Source: DATCJA01 sp963734635 (GTDB taxonomy: Bacteria; Acidobacteriota; Vicinamibacteria; Vicinamibacterales; UBA2999). From it: a DNA stretch of 64,000 bases. The position numbers and the translations under genes were made by a program. Below are positions 18,437 to 27,225 of this stretch, piece after piece (positions within the stretch are counted from its first letter, which is position 1; each line of letters begins with the position of its first letter). The DNA lies in NCBI GenBank assembly GCA_963734635.1, contig CAVTIA010000003.1, positions 1,178,001 through 1,242,000 on the forward strand. The letters run 5' to 3'. A model generated the notes under the pieces. The model was given only the letters and a program-made list of their open reading frames with translations. It had not been told where the DNA came from and searched no databases.

Positions 18437-18477
18437 GCCTCCTGGGCGTCGTGAAGATTGTAACGTCGTTCACGCTT

Positions 18478-18552
18478 CTCAGTTCTTCCTTCTCAGTTCG
18501 TGTTCACGTTCGGTCTGAACCTGAACGCGAACCGAGAAGGGAGAACCCGGAA
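18478..18552. repeat. Imperfect long inverted repeat
   Basis: TTCTCAGTTCTTCCTTCTCAG-like sequence on the left is mirrored by GAACCGAGAAGGGAGAAC-like sequence on the right, with GAAC/GTTC repeats between. It sits between the stop of the MBL-fold gene and the start of the lyase-like gene. It could form a long imperfect stem. The GTTC/GAAC wording is low in complexity and may be a degenerate repeat element and not a regulator. Confidence 0.4.
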
Positions 18553-18575
18553 GGGTGAACGGCAGGTTTCTAACT

Positions 18576-20090
18576 CTATTGCGCCTTGCTCATCAACTGA
18601 ACGAACGGGGCCATCGGTCCCGGATTTCCGTGAATCCCCACGATGGTCGCGACGTCCAGCTTCAAGCGCTGCAGGTTCTGATAAAAGGTCCTGTTACTCG
18701 CGTTGAGAGCCGTCGCCTGAGGATTATAGAGATCGGCCTGGACGACGATCTTCTCCTTCGGGATGTACACGATCAGCATGCCCAGCGCATGGGCCAGACC
18801 TGCGACGCTGTGCAGTTCGATCGTTCTCGTATCGTCGCCGAGGATGAATTTCTCCCGCACCGTCTCGAAGATGTAGCCCTCCGACCACTCCTCCGGAGGG
18901 TTCAACGAAAACCGGTCGGGCTCCAGCACCCACGGTCGCGCACGCAGGACTTCCTGGTAGTAGGGGCGGTTCCCCTCATGCGTGAGTACCGTGGCACCCT
19001 CGTGAACGTACGTCCGGATTCCACCCAGGTGGTCCCAGTGATGATGCGTGTTGACGACGTACTTGATCGGCTTGTTGGGAATGAGCTTGGAGACTTCGCC
19101 TATGACCGCGACCGAACGTTCTTCGTTGAGCGGCGCCTCGATAACGGCTACGTGATCGCGGAATTCCACTGCGACACTGTTGTGTGAACCCCCGGCGAGC
19201 AGCCACAGACCCTCACCCAGCTTCTGTGATTGCACACGCACTGGATCGATTTTCGCGCTGCGCACCTCATTCGGAACGGTCAGCGCTGCGTCGGCGACGT
19301 TCAGCCGAACCTCAGAGACAGTCTCGAGACCGAATGCGTGATCACCACCGCTCGGGTTCGGCACGCTGCCGCCGTCGTCGTAGTCCTGGTGCTGGTGGAA
19401 GCGCGGGACCTTGATGCCGCCGACGTCCCGATAGTTCGTGTAGACGTTCTCGTAGTACAAGTCCCCGACCACCGGATTGGGAACCCAGGTCTGCACTCGC
19501 TGGACGAGATTGTCCTGGTTGATTACGCCGTTCACGCGGTACTTCCCGAAGGCAACGTATGAGACGACCGTCACACGGCCGCCGTACTCGTTTCGCGCGA
19601 CCATCGTCGGGTTCGCGCCTGGCGCCATCGCGCCCTTCAGGAATCCCCACGGCGTCAGGAAGATCTCGAGGCGCCGGAGCTCGGCGGCAGCCGGCTGCGC
19701 AACCGGCTGACCCTGTGCGTTCAGCGTCCACGCGTAGTTGCCGCTGACGAGAGCGGTCACCCGCTGTGGTGTCAGAAACGGAAACCCGGCGCCTCCGCCT
19801 CTCGGGGGATTGTTCCCCTGCGCGCGGGTGTATTCCTCCTTCGACGACATCGTGTCGAAGTCAATCGTCCGCGTATAGGTCGTCAGGTCTACTCGCGGCC
19901 AGTCCTGATCCGGGGCGACATTCTGTCCGACCATCCCCTGCCAGCCGGTTCCGGTGTACTGGATGGATTTCATGTTGGTGACGCCCATCGCGGCCGCGGC
20001 GCGCTGCAGGACACTCTGTACATCCTGCGCGGCGGTCGACCCGCCCATCAGCGCCGCGAGGCTCACGAACAGCCACAATCGCTTCGCCAT
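18576..20090 (-). CDS. Secreted MBL-fold metallohydrolase
   Basis: 504 residues with a cleavable signal (MAKRLWLFVSLAALMGGSTA). The N-terminal 280 residues form a beta-rich lipoprotein-like region. The C-terminal metallo-beta-lactamase domain has the zinc motif HHHWDH (His349, His351, Asp353, His354), a later LHSVAGLAHALGM with another ligand His, and GIHGNPGP near the end. The ADLYNPQ position takes the bridging Asp. This N-terminal-extended MBL class is frequent in Acidobacteria, with substrate unknown. It is monocistronic by spacing. Two hairpins lie upstream of its start. Confidence 0.8.
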   Translation of the reverse strand: MAKRLWLFVSLAALMGGSTAAQDVQSVLQRAAAAMGVTNMKSIQYTGTGWQGMVGQNVAPDQDWPRVDLTTYTRTIDFDTMSSKEEYTRAQGNNPPRGGGAGFPFLTPQRVTALVSGNYAWTLNAQGQPVAQPAAAELRRLEIFLTPWGFLKGAMAPGANPTMVARNEYGGRVTVVSYVAFGKYRVNGVINQDNLVQRVQTWVPNPVVGDLYYENVYTNYRDVGGIKVPRFHQHQDYDDGGSVPNPSGGDHAFGLETVSEVRLNVADAALTVPNEVRSAKIDPVRVQSQKLGEGLWLLAGGSHNSVAVEFRDHVAVIEAPLNEERSVAVIGEVSKLIPNKPIKYVVNTHHHWDHLGGIRTYVHEGATVLTHEGNRPYYQEVLRARPWVLEPDRFSLNPPEEWSEGYIFETVREKFILGDDTRTIELHSVAGLAHALGMLIVYIPKEKIVVQADLYNPQATALNASNRTFYQNLQRLKLDVATIVGIHGNPGPMAPFVQLMSKAQ

Positions 20091-20110
20091 AATTCGTCCT
20101 CCTGTGGTCA

Positions 20111-20131
20111 GGCGGGCCGTAACGACCCGCC
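20111..20131. repeat. Intergenic hairpin, GGCGGG/CCCGCC arms
   Basis: GGCGGGCCGT and the near-mirror ACGACCCGCC, followed by CCTACGTA. It is a variant of the GGGTCC hairpin type with a weaker match in the arms, located just upstream of the MBL-fold gene start. Confidence 0.5.
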
Positions 20132-20238
20132 CTACGTAATGACGACGACCTTCCTGGGGAGACGCCCGATCAGCAGGGGCACATTATGGTGCAAGTCGGG
20201 CGAAAACGGACCACGAAGCGTTGAAACAATACGTCCAG

Positions 20239-20256
20239 GTCCGGCTAAAGCCGGAC
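20239..20256. repeat. GTCCGGC-type palindromic repeat
   Basis: GTCCGGC-TAAA-GCCGGAC followed by ACTACGTACG. It is one of six copies in the window (also 21533, 27200, 30466, 31258, 54610), all intergenic, with the ACTACGTACG flank on one side. This makes it a REP-like element. Confidence 0.7.
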
Positions 20257-20294
20257 ACTACGTACGAGGACCAATAAACCTGGAACGAAAGGTA

Positions 20295-20318
20295 GCCGGA
20301 GGCCTTCAGGCCTCCGGC
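20295..20318. repeat. Intergenic hairpin with TTCAG loop
   Basis: GCCGGAGGCC-TTCA-GGCCTCCGGC, a ten-base perfect stem preceded by GGTA. It is five bases from the stop of the PepSY/receptor relic and may be the former terminator of the TonB receptor gene whose end survives there. Confidence 0.65.
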
Positions 20319-20322
20319 CGGA

Positions 20323-20884
20323 TCACTCTGGTACCGAAAAGCTGTACGACATATGGAACGTTCGCGGCACCCCCAGTGCGTGCACGAGGAACGGTGTCGT
20401 GGAGAAATCTCCGAAACCGCGGCCGTGTCGGGTCGCATACACCTCGTCGAACAGATTCTCCAGCCGCAGGTTGACGCGGTGGCGGCGATTGCGATCGACG
20501 AAGACACGGCCTGACAGATCGACGACGATATAGTCGCCGCTCGGCACGTTGCCAAAGCCAGACACGGTGTCGAACATGTCGCCGACGCGGTTATCAGCGA
20601 ACACCGTGGTGCCTCCAAAGCGATACGCTGGGCGATCCATGATCGAGAGCAGCAGTTCGGCCGGGTGACGCATCGGCACGTTCCGCAGCTTCAGCGGGCG
20701 TCAGCCGGACGCGAGCGAGATCGAGCGCCGACAGGCGATCAATTCGCAGCTGCGGCGTCAGCCGCGGCATCCCGCCCGCATACATCATCACGACGCCGGT
20801 GGCGAACCACATGATGACCAGCAGGCCGATCCCGATGCCGAGATACCGGTGGGCCAGAATCAGAACTCTGCGAAGGAGTTTCAT
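20323..20884 (-). pseudogene. Deletion fusion of PepSY gene start and TonB receptor end
   Basis: From the ATG at 20884 the minus strand encodes the start of a PepSY-associated membrane protein (HRYLGIGIGLLVIMWFATG, then ALDLARVRLTPAEAAE), closely parallel to the intact gene at 23209. One inserted base near 20700 changes frame, and PepSY sequence continues (DRPAYRFGGTTVFAD). Directly after this, at about 20600, it becomes the C-terminal end of a TonB-dependent receptor (FGNVPSGDYIVVDLSGRVF, NLFDEVYATRHGRGF, final RTFHMSYSFSVPE). The middle and end of the PepSY gene and most of the receptor are gone. The original order was therefore PepSY then receptor on one strand. Confidence 0.8.
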
Positions 20885-20938
20885 GAACCACCTCAGATGT
20901 GTTCCGGGACGATATCGTGACTCAGCATCATGCCGCAC

Positions 20939-20965
20939 CTGAAGAGTTTCTGAACTGCCTGTCAG
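20939..20965. promoter_or_regulatory. 11-bp-periodic operator, copy 1
   Basis: CTGAA-N6-CTGAA-N6-GTCAG, three five-base elements spaced exactly 11 bases apart. It lies 55 bases upstream of the PepSY relic start (20884) and 48 bases upstream of the DUF6152 gene (21013), between these divergent genes. The same arrangement is found at 23257, 23288 (reversed) and 27167. An 11-base period is typical of tandem OmpR-family regulator sites. Confidence 0.6.
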
Positions 20966-21012
20966 AAATGGAGCGGCCATTGCAACGCAATTTCTATGGC
21001 GGAGGTGCATCC

Positions 21013-21447
21013 ATGAAACAAGTACTGGCCGGAATCGCGCTACTGCTGGGCATCAGCGCGAGTTCGGTGATTGCGCATCATCCTTTCGACGCGGAGTTCG
21101 ACTGGAAGCGTCCGGTCACAATCAACGGTACCGTGACCAAGTTCGAATGGCGAGAACCGCATTCCATGGTCGAGATCAAGGGCAAGGACGAGAAAGGGAC
21201 CGAAGGTCAGTGGACCATCGAGCTCGGCGGAATGTCAGAGCTGAACCGCAGCGGTTGGAACCGCAACCAGTTGAAAGTGGGCGAACAAGTGCGCGTCGAT
21301 GGCTGGATGGCGAAAAACGGCACCAAGAAGGTGAGCGCGAAGTCCATCACGCCGTCGAATGGGCGTGAAATGTTCGCCGGCAGCTCATTCTTCGATATGG
21401 CGCACGAACAGGCAGCGCCGACGACCGGCACCCAGCCGCAGCGGTAG
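21013..21447 (+). CDS. DUF6152 family secreted protein
   Basis: 144 residues. A signal peptide (VLAGIALLLGISASSVIA) is followed by a small beta-barrel-like domain with the DUF6152 features: AHHPFDAEFD at the mature N-terminus, VTKFEWREPHSMVEIKGKD, and VRVDGWMAKNG. The family is common in Acidobacteria and Proteobacteria and is often found near TonB receptors or metal and redox genes; its function is unknown. The ATG at 21013 has GGAGGT seven bases upstream. The 11-bp-periodic operator lies just before it, so it may belong to the same regulon as the TonB/PepSY pair. Confidence 0.8.
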   Translation: MKQVLAGIALLLGISASSVIAHHPFDAEFDWKRPVTINGTVTKFEWREPHSMVEIKGKDEKGTEGQWTIELGGMSELNRSGWNRNQLKVGEQVRVDGWMAKNGTKKVSAKSITPSNGREMFAGSSFFDMAHEQAAPTTGTQPQR

Positions 21448-21532
21448 CACGCGCAGCGGCATTCCGCGGCCGGACCACGGAAAGGTCCGGTCGCGAACAC
21501 CTTCGGTTCACGCTGTTGCCTCCACGTCGCGA

Positions 21533-21549
21533 GTCCGGCTGAAGCCGGA
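21533..21549. repeat. GTCCGGC-type palindromic repeat
   Basis: GTCCGGC-TGAA-GCCGGA followed by GACTACGT. It is a REP-like copy between the convergent DUF6152 and PepSY genes. Confidence 0.65.
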
Positions 21550-21577
21550 GACTACGTCCCCTCGGCTTGTCAGAGAT

Positions 21578-23209
21578 TCACTCCGCTCGCTTGGGAACCG
21601 CGAGCGAGGCTGCAAAGCGCTGGGGCCGCCATGCGCCCAGTGCGCGGCCATGGCGCTTCAGCCGGCGCCACGCGGGCAGCATGGTCGTGAAGCTCAAGAC
21701 GGTGCCGCCAATACTCAGCACGATCACGACGATGTCCCACAGGGGACGATGGAAGTAGAGGAACGGGAAGTCGAGACTGTGAAGACCCTGATAGAGCCAG
21801 CGACGAAGGCGGCTCACGCTGGTAGATCGCTGGACGATGCCTCCCTGCTCCGGATCGAGATAGAGCCATGTTGCGTGCTCGTCCGCGTAACGTACGCGCA
21901 GCACCGGCAGCGGTCGTGACCCGCGCGGGTCGTAATAGTAGCCATCGTATTCCTGCAGCCACACCGCGTCCTGCATCGGGACACCAGGCATCGCCGCCTT
22001 GGCGATCTCTGGCATCGCTTCCCTGCCGAACGAGGTGACGGCGCCTCGCTCGGGGTGAACCACCGATACGTAGTGGTGTTCAAGACGTGGACGCGGCGCC
22101 CGAGGCAGAAGGCCTTCACGCATCCAGAGCACCGCCTGCTCCTCGGTCGGCGCCCGGCGGGCAATCCAGAACGGCTCGCCACGGAACTGCATCGACTCGA
22201 GCTCCTTCAGCGTAAACATCGGCTCGACGGCAGCAACGGCCGCTTTCATGCTCTCGATCGTTAACAACTCTGCCTTGAGTGGACCGCCCGTCGATGCCTC
22301 ACGTTCGGCGCGACCCGCCGGCGCGGATCGGAACCAGTTGAAGGGTCCCATCGACAGCAGACCGCTGTAAGTCCACGTCAACGTGACGAGGCCGAAGATC
22401 AGTCCCGCGACGTGGTGCCACTTCATCCAACCCGCATACGGCGACGTGGTGGGAACACGCTTGAGCCGGAACCGCTTCCGCGGTGAATAACGCCAGAATC
22501 CCCACACGATGCCGGTGATGCACATCACGCAGCCAATCAGCGAGGACCAGATGATGAACTCTGTCCACAGCGCTCCGTTCTTCCGCAGCGGCGTGAAGTA
22601 CACCCAATGAAAGACAGGACCCAGATAGCCCCAGAACCGCTCGGCGCGCGTGGTTCGTAGAACGACGTCTCCTGTCACCTCGGACACATAGAGATGGGTG
22701 TCGTCCGGATCGCCGAGGTCGAACCGGTGCATCGGCATTCGCGCCCGCGCCTGAATCGTCCACTGGTCCGGATCGGTGGCCGTGATGACCGTCGCGTGTC
22801 GCAACGCGCCCGTGTGGCCAGGTGCGTACCGGCGTGCGATCTCCTCCGCCTCGCTCCTGGTGATACCGTCGAAGAGCTCGCCGGTATCGGCAAAGACGAT
22901 GGTCTGCTCGCGGCCGCCGAAACGGTACACGGGGCGGCCCTGGAGCATCCCAACCTGGACGCGATCGACGTCCAGCCCGATTTGGGCCGCCGCTTCTGCC
23001 GGCGACAGTGTGATACGTGAGAGATCGAGAGCAGGCGCGCGGGCCAGCCGCTCCTCGTTGGCCAGGCCGGGCATCCGCGCGTACATCATGACGACGCCCG
23101 ACACGAACCAGGCGACAAACAGCACGCATCCCGCAATCCCGAGCCACCGGTGCGAGTACGCCAGCAGCTTGCGCCAGTCGAAGATCCAAAGCGACAGCAG
23201 CGACTTCAT
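21578..23209 (-). CDS. PepSY-associated membrane protein, iron/metal-uptake type
   Basis: 543 residues of the PepSY_TM family, usually found beside TonB-dependent receptors and often iron-regulated. The visible features are an N-terminal helix (HRWLGIAGCVLFVAWFVSGVV), a PepSY-like periplasmic portion with RPVYRFGG, two central helices (IGCVMCITGIVWGFW and AGLIFGLVTLTWTYSG), a second PepSY-like region, and a C-terminal helix (IVVIVLSIGGTVLSFTTML). It may act as a periplasmic reductase or chaperone for metal chelates. It is divergent from the TonB receptor at 23394 across a 184-base region holding two mirror-image operators. Confidence 0.85.
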   Translation of the reverse strand: MKSLLSLWIFDWRKLLAYSHRWLGIAGCVLFVAWFVSGVVMMYARMPGLANEERLARAPALDLSRITLSPAEAAAQIGLDVDRVQVGMLQGRPVYRFGGREQTIVFADTGELFDGITRSEAEEIARRYAPGHTGALRHATVITATDPDQWTIQARARMPMHRFDLGDPDDTHLYVSEVTGDVVLRTTRAERFWGYLGPVFHWVYFTPLRKNGALWTEFIIWSSLIGCVMCITGIVWGFWRYSPRKRFRLKRVPTTSPYAGWMKWHHVAGLIFGLVTLTWTYSGLLSMGPFNWFRSAPAGRAEREASTGGPLKAELLTIESMKAAVAAVEPMFTLKELESMQFRGEPFWIARRAPTEEQAVLWMREGLLPRAPRPRLEHHYVSVVHPERGAVTSFGREAMPEIAKAAMPGVPMQDAVWLQEYDGYYYDPRGSRPLPVLRVRYADEHATWLYLDPEQGGIVQRSTSVSRLRRWLYQGLHSLDFPFLYFHRPLWDIVVIVLSIGGTVLSFTTMLPAWRRLKRHGRALGAWRPQRFAASLAVPKRAE

Positions 23210-23256
23210 GTATTCAAAGCGCGATACACCGTACGTAACGGGGCCACACGTTTCAA

Positions 23257-23314
23257 CTTAAGTAATTCTGAAGATTTCGTCAGAACCCTGACAACGCGTT
23301 CAGGAAAACTTAAG
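23257..23314. promoter_or_regulatory. Two mirror-image 11-bp-periodic operators in a divergent promoter
   Basis: The left operator at 23257-23283 is CTTAA-N6-CTGAA-N6-GTCAG. The right operator at 23288-23314, read on the minus strand, is CTTAA-N6-CTGAA-N6-GTCAG as well. They meet as GTCAG-AACC-CTGAC and are bounded by CAACTTAAGT (23254) and ACTTAAGTTG (23308), so 64 bases form one dyad. The left copy is 48 bases from the PepSY start and the right copy 80 bases from the receptor start, each with the CTTAA end nearest its gene. The CTTAAG-N5-CTGAAG wording resembles PmrA/QseB boxes (YTTAAK-N5-YTTAAK). Confidence 0.7.
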
Positions 23315-23393
23315 TTGTGGGCTCCAACCCGCCGTTGTAGCGTCACGGCCGAATTCGATTCGCTCGATTTTACTTTTGCACCGTGAGGCTGCC

Positions 23394-25779
23394 ATGACTT
23401 CTATTCGTATTTCCTTTGCGGTGGTGGCGCTCTTCGCAAGCGTCGTTTCGGCGGGCGCTCAAAACGCTTCGATCGTGGTCCGAACCACCGATTCGGACCG
23501 TGGAGTGGTCGTCGGAGCCCCGGTTGTTTTGATTTTTCCGTCGGGCGAGCAGCAGACCGGGATCACCCGCAACGACGGAACGTTCGCCTTCGAAGGGCTG
23601 GCGACAGGCGAATATCGTCTGGAGATTGCCGCGCCGGGTTTCAGCCTGTTCACGGAGACGGTCGCGCTCAGTGGTGACACTCGCACGGTCGACGCAGCCC
23701 TTGCCATCGCTCCCTTCCAGGAGGATGTGAAGGTGCAAGCTGTCGCGACGGTGCCGACGATTGGGCGGATCAACTCACCTCTCCGCGATCAACCGCTCAC
23801 GGTCAGCACGCTCACAGCCGACTACCTCCAGTCGCGCGCCATCAACGATCTCGTCACGGCGCTGCAGCATGTGGCGAGCGTCGCGGCGTACAACCAGTAC
23901 GGTGTCTACCAGTACTTCAGCTTTCGCGGGTTCTCCGACAGCGTGCAGATGGTGGACGGGATCAGGAACGAGGGAAATCGAGTCAGCACACAGTTGGCCA
24001 ACGTGGATCGGCTCGAAGTGCTCAAAGGACCCGCGTCGGTTCTTTATGGCGGTGACGCCATCGGAGCCGCGGTCAACCTGGTACTCAAGAAGCCCCAGGC
24101 GGCGCCGACGTACGATTTCTCGGCTACCGCCGGGAGGTGGGACACCTACCGTGGCTCACTGGGCGCCGGAGGCCGGGTGCGCGACAGCAATCGCCTGTTC
24201 TATCGCCTGGACATCGGTGGCGAATCAGCGACGAACTTCAGGCACGATCCATCAAAACGGTTCAACGTGACGCCATCCATCATGTGGCGCGTCTCCAACG
24301 CCGGACAGCTCGACGTGCGCCACATGTACGATCGAAACCGGGTGAGCGGCGACAGCGGCATTCCGCTCGTCCCGCTCGTCGCGGGCTTTACGCCCGACCC
24401 GGAGCGCAGCGCAATTGGAGACCCCATTTCGCGGGCGGTTCAGGGCGACGGCAGCGATTTCATTCCCAAGGTCCCGCGCGACTCCCGGTACAACACGCCT
24501 CAGGACTACGGCCTCGGCACCGACAACAACCTCCGCATCAGTTATTCGCAGACCTTCGGCCAGGCGCTGGCCTTCAGAAACACGGTTGGATACCGGCACT
24601 TTGAGGACGATTACTGGTTAGCCGAGTTCCTCGACGTGACACCGCCGAGTCGAGTCAACAGAGGATTCCTGTATTTCAAACACCACAGTCGTCCATGGAT
24701 GAATCAGGCGGAGTTCACGGGCCAGCGGCGGCTTGGACTCGATCACAATTTCCTCGCCGGGTGGGACTACCAGGACTCCGACAGCTTCACGGATCGCAGA
24801 GCCGCGGCAAATTTCAATACCACGCCACTGGATCTGTACGATCCCGTCGAGACGCACGTCGACAGAAATCTGGGCGACTCCCCTGTCACGAGGATCGACT
24901 ACTCTACCCAGCGGACGAGCGGTTTCTTCTTTCAGGACACGGTCACGGTGCTGCCGCAGCTGAAGCTCGTAGTCGGCGGCCGGTACGACATCCTTCGTCG
25001 CAGCAACCACAACAACCCGATGACCAACGGGGTCGAAACCGACGGACCGGTCACCAAGCGGCGAGTCCGAGAAGTTCACGTATCGCGCAGGCATCGTCTA
25101 TCAGCCGAGCGCAATGGTCGACCTCTACGTGCAGAACTCCACGGCATTCAGACCCAACTTCAACATCCAGGCTGATGGCTCACCGCTGAAGCCCGAGGAA
25201 GGCGAGTTGTTCGAGATCGGACAGCGCCTGCGCATGATCGGCAATCGTCTCGAGCTTGCGTCCGCAGTCTTCCACGTGGTGAAGCGCAATGTCGCACGTT
25301 CCATCGGAGGCGGGATGTTCGACCAGATCGGCAGGATCCGGTCCCGCGGTTTCGAGACCGAGCTGCACGGACGGCTGACATCTGCGCTCGGCGTCGATCT
25401 CGGCTACGGCTTCACCAAAGCGATCTTCCTCGACTACTTCACCAATGCCGGCGCGAATCTTTCCGGGAAGATACCGCGTCGGGCGCCCGAGCACACGGTG
25501 ACAGTGTCGACGACGTACTCGTGGGCGAATGGGCTGACACTGACGGCCGGCGCCCGGATTGTGTCGGATCAGTTCATCAACGACACGAATACAGTCGGAT
25601 TCAACGGCTACAACATCCTCGATGTGGGCGCCTCTTACAGACGTGGCCCCGTCCAGTACGGAATCAACCTCACGAATCTCACGGACAGAGAGTACTTCGC
25701 GTCGTCGCTCGGCAATCGTCAGCTCTATCCGGGACAACCGTTCAACGTGCTGGCCACCGTTCGGTTTCTGATGAATTGA
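23394..25779 (+). CDS. TonB-dependent outer-membrane receptor, one-base frameshift
   Basis: About 795 codons once one extra base near 25064 is removed (GG to G in AAGCGGCGAG; the repaired frame runs on into SEKFTYRAGIVYQPS). The order is a signal peptide ending SAGAQ, a carboxypeptidase-regulatory-like domain (25-110), a plug domain (LTADYLQSRAINDL, VDRLEVLKGPASVLYGG), then a 22-strand barrel ending in NVLATVRFLMN with a late aromatic. The GDAIGAAVNLVLKKP segment and overall shape fit siderophore or metal-chelate receptors. It is divergent from PepSY and directly upstream of a DUF4198 gene, the usual metal-uptake arrangement. Confidence 0.85.
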
Positions 25780-25787
25780 GGATGCAT

Positions 25788-26579
25788 ATGCGAGTCCGTA
25801 CACCGCTCGTCCTGATCTTTCTCGTCGCGCTCGGGGCGACCGAAGCCGCGGCCCACTACACGTTCATTCTTCCCCAGGCGTTCAGGGTTACCGCGGGCGA
25901 AACCCTCACGATCGGGTTCCACAGCGGAGACGGCTTTCCCGAAAGCGCAGCGATCCTGAAGCGGCTCCAGGAACCAACGATCCGGACCGAACGAGGTGCG
26001 ATCACGCTCGGTGGCCTGAAGGAGGACGGCAAGCGCCTTGTCGCGTCGACCGTCGTTCCGACATCGAGCCATATCATCGTGACCGCGTTGAATCCTCCCG
26101 CCGTCGAGCAAATGAAACCGGACTCTTTCGAGAAGTACCTCGAGGAAGAGGGCCTCGGCCACATCGTCCGGGCGAGGGCTGCGCGAGGCGAGTCGGGTGC
26201 GCCCGGACGCGAGCGCTACTCCATGTACGCAAAGGCGGTCCTCGCGACAGGCACACCCGGCGACGGTTACAGGTCCGTCGCTGGCTTGGCGCTCGAAATC
26301 ATTCCGGAGAAGGATCCGTATCGACTCCAGTCTGGAGAAATGCTGCCGGTGCGTGTGCTGTTCCGTGGAAAACCTGCGGCAGATCTTCAACTGACGGCCG
26401 CGTCGACAGCCGAGGGCTTCAAAACGCGTGTCGTCGGGACGACGGACGCCGAGGGGCGCGTAACTGTTCCCGTGAGCCGCGGACAGTGGCGGCTCCACAC
26501 GATTTTGATGGAGCGTGTGACCGAGGCGGAGATCGACTGGGAAAGCACCTGGACCACGCTGACGTTTGAGGTTTCATAG
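25788..26579 (+). CDS. DUF4198 periplasmic protein
   Basis: 263 residues. A signal peptide ending EAAA is followed by AHYTFILPQAFRVTAGET, the hallmark of DUF4198 (NikM-like, cobalt/nickel/iron uptake associated), whose conserved N-terminal His may bind metal once the signal is cleaved. The C-terminal part has an Ig-like domain (MLPVRVLFRGKPAADLQL). The start at 25788 is preferred over the ATG at 25782, because TGAGG lies seven bases before it. It follows the TonB receptor by 8 bases and is surely cotranscribed. Probable role: periplasmic step of metal-chelate uptake. Confidence 0.85.
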   Translation: MRVRTPLVLIFLVALGATEAAAHYTFILPQAFRVTAGETLTIGFHSGDGFPESAAILKRLQEPTIRTERGAITLGGLKEDGKRLVASTVVPTSSHIIVTALNPPAVEQMKPDSFEKYLEEEGLGHIVRARAARGESGAPGRERYSMYAKAVLATGTPGDGYRSVAGLALEIIPEKDPYRLQSGEMLPVRVLFRGKPAADLQLTAASTAEGFKTRVVGTTDAEGRVTVPVSRGQWRLHTILMERVTEAEIDWESTWTTLTFEVS

Positions 26580-26600
26580 CGTACAAGCCTTGCTACGCTA
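26577..26600. terminator. Bidirectional terminator-like hairpin
   Basis: TAGCGTACAAG paired with CTTGCTACGCTA (one bulged base), overlapping the stops of the convergent DUF4198 and NTF2-like genes. It is a stem of 11 base pairs with a tiny loop and no long T-run. Confidence 0.5.
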
Positions 26601-27065
26601 CTTCGGCGGTGGCGGCCGGCGATTGCGAGACGACCAATGAATGGCGCGAATGCGCCAGCCCGCGGGCTCTCGGCTCAGCACCATCAATTCCAGGCCCTGA
26701 AAATCGACCGGCTTGCCTTGAAACGTGCCGACGAAGTCGGCCGACGTGGTCACCCAGGCGGTGTCGCCGCGGACGACAACGCGAACCGGCGTGCGCTTCG
26801 CGCTGACCTCCTTCTCGAAGGCGATATCCGCCGGCAAGTGGTCCTTCTCGTACTGTGCTCGTGTTTCGATGCTTCCGGCCTCCATCATCATTGCGTCTTC
26901 AGCGATGAACTGCATCACTTGCGCCGCGTTCCCCGCAGCGTAGGCGCTATGGAACGTTTTCACGGCGGCAGCGACGCTCGCTTCATCACTTGCGGGTGCC
27001 TGCGCGGCCGCGGGGAGAATCATCGAAGTCGATAACAACGTCAGCGTGATGAGACAAAGACGCAT
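26598..27065 (-). CDS. Secreted NTF2-like / SnoaL-type protein
   Basis: 155 residues. A signal peptide (LCLITLTLLSTSMILPAAAQA) is followed by a cystatin-NTF2-like fold of the DUF4440/SnoaL type: VAAAVKTFHSAYAAGNAAQVMQF, MMMEAGSIETRAQYEKDHL, then GDTAWVTTSADFVGTF and GWRIRAIHWSSR. Such proteins are small binding domains or isomerase relatives; the ligand cannot be told. The start at 27065 is chosen by the signal. The 11-bp-periodic operator copy 4 lies 102 bases upstream, suggesting coregulation with the TonB/PepSY genes. Confidence 0.75.
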   Translation of the reverse strand: MRLCLITLTLLSTSMILPAAAQAPASDEASVAAAVKTFHSAYAAGNAAQVMQFIAEDAMMMEAGSIETRAQYEKDHLPADIAFEKEVSAKRTPVRVVVRGDTAWVTTSADFVGTFQGKPVDFQGLELMVLSREPAGWRIRAIHWSSRNRRPPPPK

Positions 27066-27166
27066 GTAAGACACTCCTTCCGGAAAAATGCCACATGTAC
27101 CAATTCGAGCGCGCCCCGCGCCTGGAGAGTTGCCGCACGATATCCCGGCCCGACGTGCCATGGCAC

Positions 27167-27193
27167 CTGAAAAGTTTCTGAAGTTTCCGTCAG
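27167..27193. promoter_or_regulatory. 11-bp-periodic operator, copy 4
   Basis: CTGAA-N6-CTGAA-N6-GTCAG, upstream of the minus-strand NTF2-like gene, with its CTGAA end toward the gene as in the other copies. The stretch around it (CACCTGAA, then AGTTTCTGAA) is almost identical to copy 1 at 20939. Confidence 0.6.
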
Positions 27194-27199
27194 ATTGGT

Positions 27200-27217
27200 G
27201 TCCGGCTTCAGCCGGAC
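27200..27217. repeat. GTCCGGC-type palindromic repeat
   Basis: GTCCGGC-TTCA-GCCGGAC, perfect, between operator copy 4 and the stop of the M23 peptidase gene. It is a REP-like copy. Confidence 0.7.
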
Positions 27218-27225
27218 CCGACGCG

